DNA from: Flammeovirgaceae bacterium UBA5008
GTDB taxonomy: Bacteria; Bacteroidota; Bacteroidia; Cytophagales; Cyclobacteriaceae
Length of the DNA stretch: 27,263 nt
Direction: 5' to 3'
Assembly (NCBI GenBank): GCA_002398365.1
Contig: DGYK01000043.1
Span: forward strand, 953-28,215
Shown here piece by piece: positions 23,032 to 27,263 of this stretch (position 1 is the first letter of the stretch; each line of letters opens with the position of its first letter). The notes beneath the pieces were generated by a model. That model was not told the origin of the DNA and searched no databases. It worked only from the letters and a program-made list of their open reading frames with translations. Both the position numbers and the translations under genes were made by a program.

Positions 23032-24561
23032 TTATACACCTAAGATCAATCTTCCCGGATCTTCCAACAGTTCTTTTACACGCACTAAGAAGCTCACCGA
23101 CTCACGACCGTCAATGATGCGGTGATCATAGGACAATGCAACATACATAATCGGGCGGATTACAATCTCACCGTTCTTCACCACCGGGCGCTCAACAATA
23201 TTATGCATTCCTAAAATCGCTGATTGTGGTGCATTAATAATCGGAGTGGATAACATCGAACCAAACACACCGCCATTGGTGATAGTGAATGTTCCGCCTG
23301 TCATTTCTTCAATCGAAAGTTTTCCATCACGCGCACGCGATGCTAAACGAACAATTTCAGCTTCCACTTGATTCATGCTCAATGATTCCGCATTACGAAT
23401 CACGGGAACCACTAGTCCACGTGGCGTAGAAACTGCCACTGACACATCGCAATAATCGTGATACACTATTTCATCTTTATCAATTGAGGCATTTACCGCA
23501 GGAAAATCCTTCAGCGCTACGCAAACGGCCTTGGTGAAGAATGACATGAATCCTAAACCGACTCCAAACTTTTCTTTGAACTGGTCTTTGTATCTCGAAC
23601 GCAGATCCATCACGGGCTTCATATCTACTTCGTTGAAAGTAGTCAGCATCGCGGTTTCATTTTTCACCGCCACTAATCGCTTAGCAATGGTTTTGCGAAG
23701 CGAAGTCATTTTTTCTCTACGCTCACCACGCGTTCCACCCGAAGTAATTACTGGTGGTGCCAGGGCAGGTGCCGGCTTTGTTTCTTTAGCCGGTGCAGCC
23801 GCTTGCGCTTTCACGGCATCGTCTTTGGTGATTCTTCCACCCACACCGCTGCCGGCTACTTGTCCAGTAGGAATTCCTTTCTCATCTAAAATCTTTGCTG
23901 CTGCCGGTGAAGGTGTACCTGCTGCATACGAAACTGAACCAGCTGCAGGTACTTGTGCCGTTGGAGCTGAGGCAGTAGAAGGTGCAGCTGCAGGAGCACC
24001 GCCTTCCGTCACTTCAATCTTACAAATCAATCCACCAATGGGCAGAGTAGTTTTTTCTTTCGCTACAATTCGCAAAATACCGTTGGCCTCTGCCGGCAAT
24101 TCAAAGGTTGCTTTGTCCGATTCTACTTCGGCAATTACTTCATCTAATTTTACGTAGTCGCCTTCCTTTTTTAGCCAAGTTGAAATCGTTACTTCCGTAA
24201 TGGATTCGCCCACGGCAGGCACTTTCATTTCTTTGATTGCTCCGGTCGCTTTCATAGGTTGATTCGAAGGGGTTTCTGTTTTTGTCTCTTTACTGGTTGG
24301 TGTTGGAGTAGGAGTTGCAGCGGCACCACCATCGGCAATTTCACAAATCACTGTTCCGATAGGTACTACTTCTCCTTTTGATTTTGTAATCTTCAACGTG
24401 CCGGCTTGTGGCGCAGTTAATTCGAATGTCGCTTTGTCCGATTCGAGTTCGGCAATCACTTCATCCATCTTCACCACATCACCATCTTTTTTCAGCCAAT
24501 TGGCTATGGTCACTTCGGTGATTGATTCACCTACCGTGGGCACTTTTACTTGTTGAGCCAT
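23032..24561 (-). CDS. sucB: Dihydrolipoyl succinyltransferase (E2 of 2-oxoglutarate dehydrogenase), two lipoyl domains
   Basis: 509 residues, longer than the roughly 400 of the enterobacterial protein because it has two lipoyl domains. Domain 1 is about 2-77 with lipoyl-Lys43 (ESDKATFEL); an Ala/Pro/Thr linker follows; domain 2 is about 111-185 with Lys150 (ESDKATFEL again). A second flexible linker leads to the E3/E1-binding domain (about 217-255, SPAAAKILDEKGIP and GRITKDDAV) and the trimer-forming acyltransferase domain (about 280-509) with the active-site SYDHRIIDGRE (His480, Asp484). It moves the succinyl group from E1 to CoA in the TCA cycle. It begins 17 nt after the sucA stop and is followed by lpd, so one operon makes the whole complex. 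Confidence 0.96.
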   Translation of the reverse strand: MAQQVKVPTVGESITEVTIANWLKKDGDVVKMDEVIAELESDKATFELTAPQAGTLKITKSKGEVVPIGTVICEIADGGAAATPTPTPTSKETKTETPSNQPMKATGAIKEMKVPAVGESITEVTISTWLKKEGDYVKLDEVIAEVESDKATFELPAEANGILRIVAKEKTTLPIGGLICKIEVTEGGAPAAAPSTASAPTAQVPAAGSVSYAAGTPSPAAAKILDEKGIPTGQVAGSGVGGRITKDDAVKAQAAAPAKETKPAPALAPPVITSGGTRGERREKMTSLRKTIAKRLVAVKNETAMLTTFNEVDMKPVMDLRSRYKDQFKEKFGVGLGFMSFFTKAVCVALKDFPAVNASIDKDEIVYHDYCDVSVAVSTPRGLVVPVIRNAESLSMNQVEAEIVRLASRARDGKLSIEEMTGGTFTITNGGVFGSMLSTPIINAPQSAILGMHNIVERPVVKNGEIVIRPIMYVALSYDHRIIDGRESVSFLVRVKELLEDPGRLILGV

Positions 24562-24578
24562 ATTCGTTTGTTAATGAA

Positions 24579-27263
24579 TTAAATTTCTAATGACTGCGAT
24601 ACAATCTTCTCTTGCTCTGCCTTGTGCACTTTCGAATATCCTGTGGCTGGCGATGCGCTTGCCTTACGGGATATCAATTCAAGTCCACTCATGTACCGTA
24701 AGATGAATGACCAGTAGCCCATATTGGCTGGCTCTTCCTGCGTCCAAACTAGTTTAGCGCCTTTGTATTTCTTCAACACAGCATTCAACTGTTTCTCAGG
24801 GAATGGATGCAATTGCTCCAAACGTACCAAGGCAACATCTTTGTTCTTTTTCTTGGATTGCGCTTCTAGTAAATCATAATACACCTTACCAGTACACAAA
24901 ATCACCTTCTTCACATCCTTCGCATTTACATTCGGATCATCAATCACTTCCTGGAATGAACCTTTCGTAAAATCCTTCACTGGCGAAATTACGCTTGGAT
25001 GACGCAACAATGATTTAGGTGAAAACACAATACACGGCTTTCTGAATTCCCATGTTACTTGTCTGCGTAGCAAATGGAAAATGTTAGCAGGCGTTGTAGG
25101 GTTAGCTACAATCATGTTATACTCAGCGGATAATTGTAAGAATCTCTCGGGGCGCGCATTCGAGTGCTCAGGTCCCTGACCTTCGTAACCGTGTGGCAAC
25201 AACATCACCAATCCGTTCATGCGTTGCCATTTGGATTCAGCGCTGGAAATAAATTGATCGATCATCACTTGGGCACCGTTGGCAAAATCTCCAAACTGCG
25301 CCTCCCAGATAACCAATGCATGTGGCGTTGCCATCGCGTAGCCATACTCAAAACCCAGCACTCCAAATTCAGAAAGCAGCGAATTATAAATATTAAATTT
25401 CTGCTGTCCTTTTTCGATGTTGTCTAAACCGCAATACGGTTCATTGGTATTGGCATCAAAGAAGTAGGCGTGACGATGACTGAATGTTCCGCGCTTCACA
25501 TCTTGTCCGCTCATGCGCACCGGTGTGCCTTGTGAGAGTAGCGAACCATATGCAAGCAATTCGGCTTCTGCCCATCCCAGCATCTTGGTTTCAAAGAAAG
25601 CCGCGCTGCGATCTTTCAATAACTTTTCAATTTGTTTTAATGGCTTAAATCCTTCTGGAATAGTCGTAAGCGCTTTGGCCACTTTATCAATCACCGCTTG
25701 TTTGATGCTCGTGTCCGGTGACTCATCAAAATCTGCCGGAGTAGACTTGCGTAATTTCTCCCACTCGTTCTCAATTTTTTGTGGCGTATACGGAAGAGGT
25801 TTCTGTTTTACTTCCGTCAGGCGATCTTGTAATTGGTTGCGGAAACTCTTGTCCATTTCATCGGCCAAAGAAGCATCTACGTCTCCACGCTCAATCAATT
25901 TCTTCACATATACTTCGCGTGGATTCGGGTGCTTAGCAATCAGGTTGTACAACTTGGGTTGTGTAAACTTCGGCTCATCACTTTCATTGTGGCCATGTCT
26001 GCGATAGCACAACATGTCAATGAAAATATCTTTGCCAAATTTTTGACGATACTCCACCGCCAGATTCGCGCAGAAAGTAACTGCCTCCGCATCGTCACCA
26101 TTTACGTGCAAAATCGGTGCGTCAACAATCTTAGAAATATCTGTGCAATAAATGCTGGTACGCGCATCATCATAATCTGTAGTAAATCCAACCTGGTTAT
26201 TAATCACAAAGTGAATCGTTCCTCCGGTAGTATAGCCTGGCAATCCCGACATTTGAATTACTTCATACACAATTCCTTGTCCGGCAACGGCCGCATCGCC
26301 ATGAATAAGGATAGCCATGCCTTTGCTCAAATCTCCCTTGTACTCATCATCAATTTGCCCGCGGGTGTAGCCTACTACGAGTGGATCTACCGCTTCCAAA
26401 TGCGAAGGGTTTGGTGTTAACTTCAAGTAAATCTTATTTCCGGATGGGGTGTCGATATGGCTGCTGTACCCTAAGTGGTATTTCACATCGCCATCACCCA
26501 TAGTAAGGTCGGGATTGATATTTCCTTCAAACTCCGTGAAAATCTGTTCGTAAATTTTTCCCAGTATGTTGGTCAACACATTCAAGCGACCGCGATGGGC
26601 CATGCCTATCACTACCTCTTTCACACCCAATTCGGCACTCTTATTAATAATAGTCTGAAGAGCCGGAATGGTGTTTTCGCCACCCTCTAATGAAAAGCGC
26701 TTTTGACCCAAAAACTTCGTGTGTAAAAAGTTTTCGAAAACCACGGCCTCATTCAGTTTGGCCAAGATTCGCTTCTTTTCGTCCTGATTGGGATTATAAT
26801 TAAAATATTCCTTTTCAATTTTATCGAAGAACCAGCTCCTCACCTCGTCATTACGAATGAAGTTGTATTCAAAACCGATCGTTCCCAAATAAAGGACCTT
26901 CAAACGCTCGATTATTTTACGAAGCGATGACTTTGGCATGCCAATTTCAGACGCAACGTCAAACTCAGTATCTAAATCAGCATCAGTCAAGCCGAATTTG
27001 GTATGATCTAGCTGTACGCCATGGTCGCGTCTCTCGCGAACCGGATTGGTATTCGATTTTAAGTGTCCAAATGAGCGGTACGCGAAAATGAGTGTACGCA
27101 CATAGGTCTCTTTAATATTTGGTGCATCGGCAGCACCGGCATGACCATTATCACCGTAGCGCTGTGAAGAAAGGTCATATCCTTCAAAAAACTTTTGCCA
27201 GGAGTCGTCTACCGAAGCCGGATCTTGTTTATAATTTTGATAAAGCTGGTCGATGTAACTCGT
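24579..27263 (-). CDS. sucA: 2-oxoglutarate dehydrogenase E1 component (5' end outside window)
   Basis: 894 residues are visible and the frame is open to the window edge, starting TSYIDQLYQNYKQDPAS, the usual E2-binding N-terminal segment; only about ten residues are missing. Thiamine-diphosphate-dependent decarboxylase that feeds succinyl groups to SucB in the TCA cycle. Motifs in order: VIGMAHRGRLNVL, GDVKYHLGYS, NPSHLEAVDPLV, IHGDAAVAGQGIVYE, NNQVGFTTDY, VNGDDAEAV and CYRRHGHNESDEP; in the C-terminal half, LPHGYEGQGPEHSNARPERFLQ and SPKSLLRHP. The ATG-like start that can be placed inside the window (a GTG at 27101) is internal and not real. First gene of sucA-sucB-lpd; its promoter lies outside. 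Confidence 0.97.
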   Translation of the reverse strand, partial: TSYIDQLYQNYKQDPASVDDSWQKFFEGYDLSSQRYGDNGHAGAADAPNIKETYVRTLIFAYRSFGHLKSNTNPVRERRDHGVQLDHTKFGLTDADLDTEFDVASEIGMPKSSLRKIIERLKVLYLGTIGFEYNFIRNDEVRSWFFDKIEKEYFNYNPNQDEKKRILAKLNEAVVFENFLHTKFLGQKRFSLEGGENTIPALQTIINKSAELGVKEVVIGMAHRGRLNVLTNILGKIYEQIFTEFEGNINPDLTMGDGDVKYHLGYSSHIDTPSGNKIYLKLTPNPSHLEAVDPLVVGYTRGQIDDEYKGDLSKGMAILIHGDAAVAGQGIVYEVIQMSGLPGYTTGGTIHFVINNQVGFTTDYDDARTSIYCTDISKIVDAPILHVNGDDAEAVTFCANLAVEYRQKFGKDIFIDMLCYRRHGHNESDEPKFTQPKLYNLIAKHPNPREVYVKKLIERGDVDASLADEMDKSFRNQLQDRLTEVKQKPLPYTPQKIENEWEKLRKSTPADFDESPDTSIKQAVIDKVAKALTTIPEGFKPLKQIEKLLKDRSAAFFETKMLGWAEAELLAYGSLLSQGTPVRMSGQDVKRGTFSHRHAYFFDANTNEPYCGLDNIEKGQQKFNIYNSLLSEFGVLGFEYGYAMATPHALVIWEAQFGDFANGAQVMIDQFISSAESKWQRMNGLVMLLPHGYEGQGPEHSNARPERFLQLSAEYNMIVANPTTPANIFHLLRRQVTWEFRKPCIVFSPKSLLRHPSVISPVKDFTKGSFQEVIDDPNVNAKDVKKVILCTGKVYYDLLEAQSKKKNKDVALVRLEQLHPFPEKQLNAVLKKYKGAKLVWTQEEPANMGYWSFILRYMSGLELISRKASASPATGYSKVHKAEQEKIVSQSLEI

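Noticed and set aside
22320..24157. Long plus-strand frames (162 and 208 codons) opposite lpd and sucB
   Set aside because: Mirror frames of low-complexity Ala/Pro coding sequence in two firmly identified enzymes.

Overview
The window comes from a Bacteroidota chromosome, most likely of the order Cytophagales. The support is a SusC/SusD outer-membrane pair, FtsX-type permeases of the roughly 800-residue Bacteroidota form, a FeoB-associated Cys-rich micro-protein, a five-helix Lnb-type protein, and promoter elements of the TAnnTTTG / TTTG type. No tRNA, rRNA, CRISPR array, transposase or phage gene was recognised. Nearly everything is on the minus strand; only two genes (13169-13309 and 14424-15578) are on the plus strand.

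Layout by position. (1) 1-1715: start of a secreted or surface, tail-fibre-like repeat protein. Its 125- and 136-residue units alternate in a 783-bp higher-order repeat that continues past the window edge. (2) 1920-6775: susC-susD operon closed by a strong terminator. (3) 7120-7749: an unpaired NarL/LuxR-type response regulator. (4) 8129-12997: two tandem paralogous FtsX/MacB-like permeases with no ATPase nearby. (5) 13169-15578: a 46-residue FeoB-associated Cys-rich membrane protein, a radical SAM/SPASM enzyme and a putative Lnb-type lipoprotein N-acyltransferase, ending in a bidirectional terminator. (6) 15512-21386: an RNA-repair island. (7) 21593-27263: the sucA-sucB-lpd operon (2-oxoglutarate dehydrogenase complex), with sucA cut by the window edge.

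The most notable region is the RNA-repair island. It holds two RtcB RNA ligases of nearly equal length (469 and 468 aa). Between them lie two overlapping, dissimilar polymerase-beta-fold nucleotidyltransferases of the RlaP (RNA ligase-associated) type. The order of transcription is rtcB2, rlaP-A, rlaP-B, terminator, new promoter, long structured leader, rtcB1, unknown gene. The last gene starts 3 nt after the rtcB1 stop and is broken by one in-frame UGA: the reading frame on both sides is the same and otherwise continuous. RtcR, RtcA, archease and PrfH are not seen. The likely task is healing and ligation of cleaved RNA; the substrate and the trigger are not visible in the sequence.

Two smaller themes stand out. 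The Lnb-type protein could mature lipoproteins such as the SusD encoded in the same window. Several genes read better from an internal start than from the longest possible one (response regulator, upstream permease, both rtcB genes).
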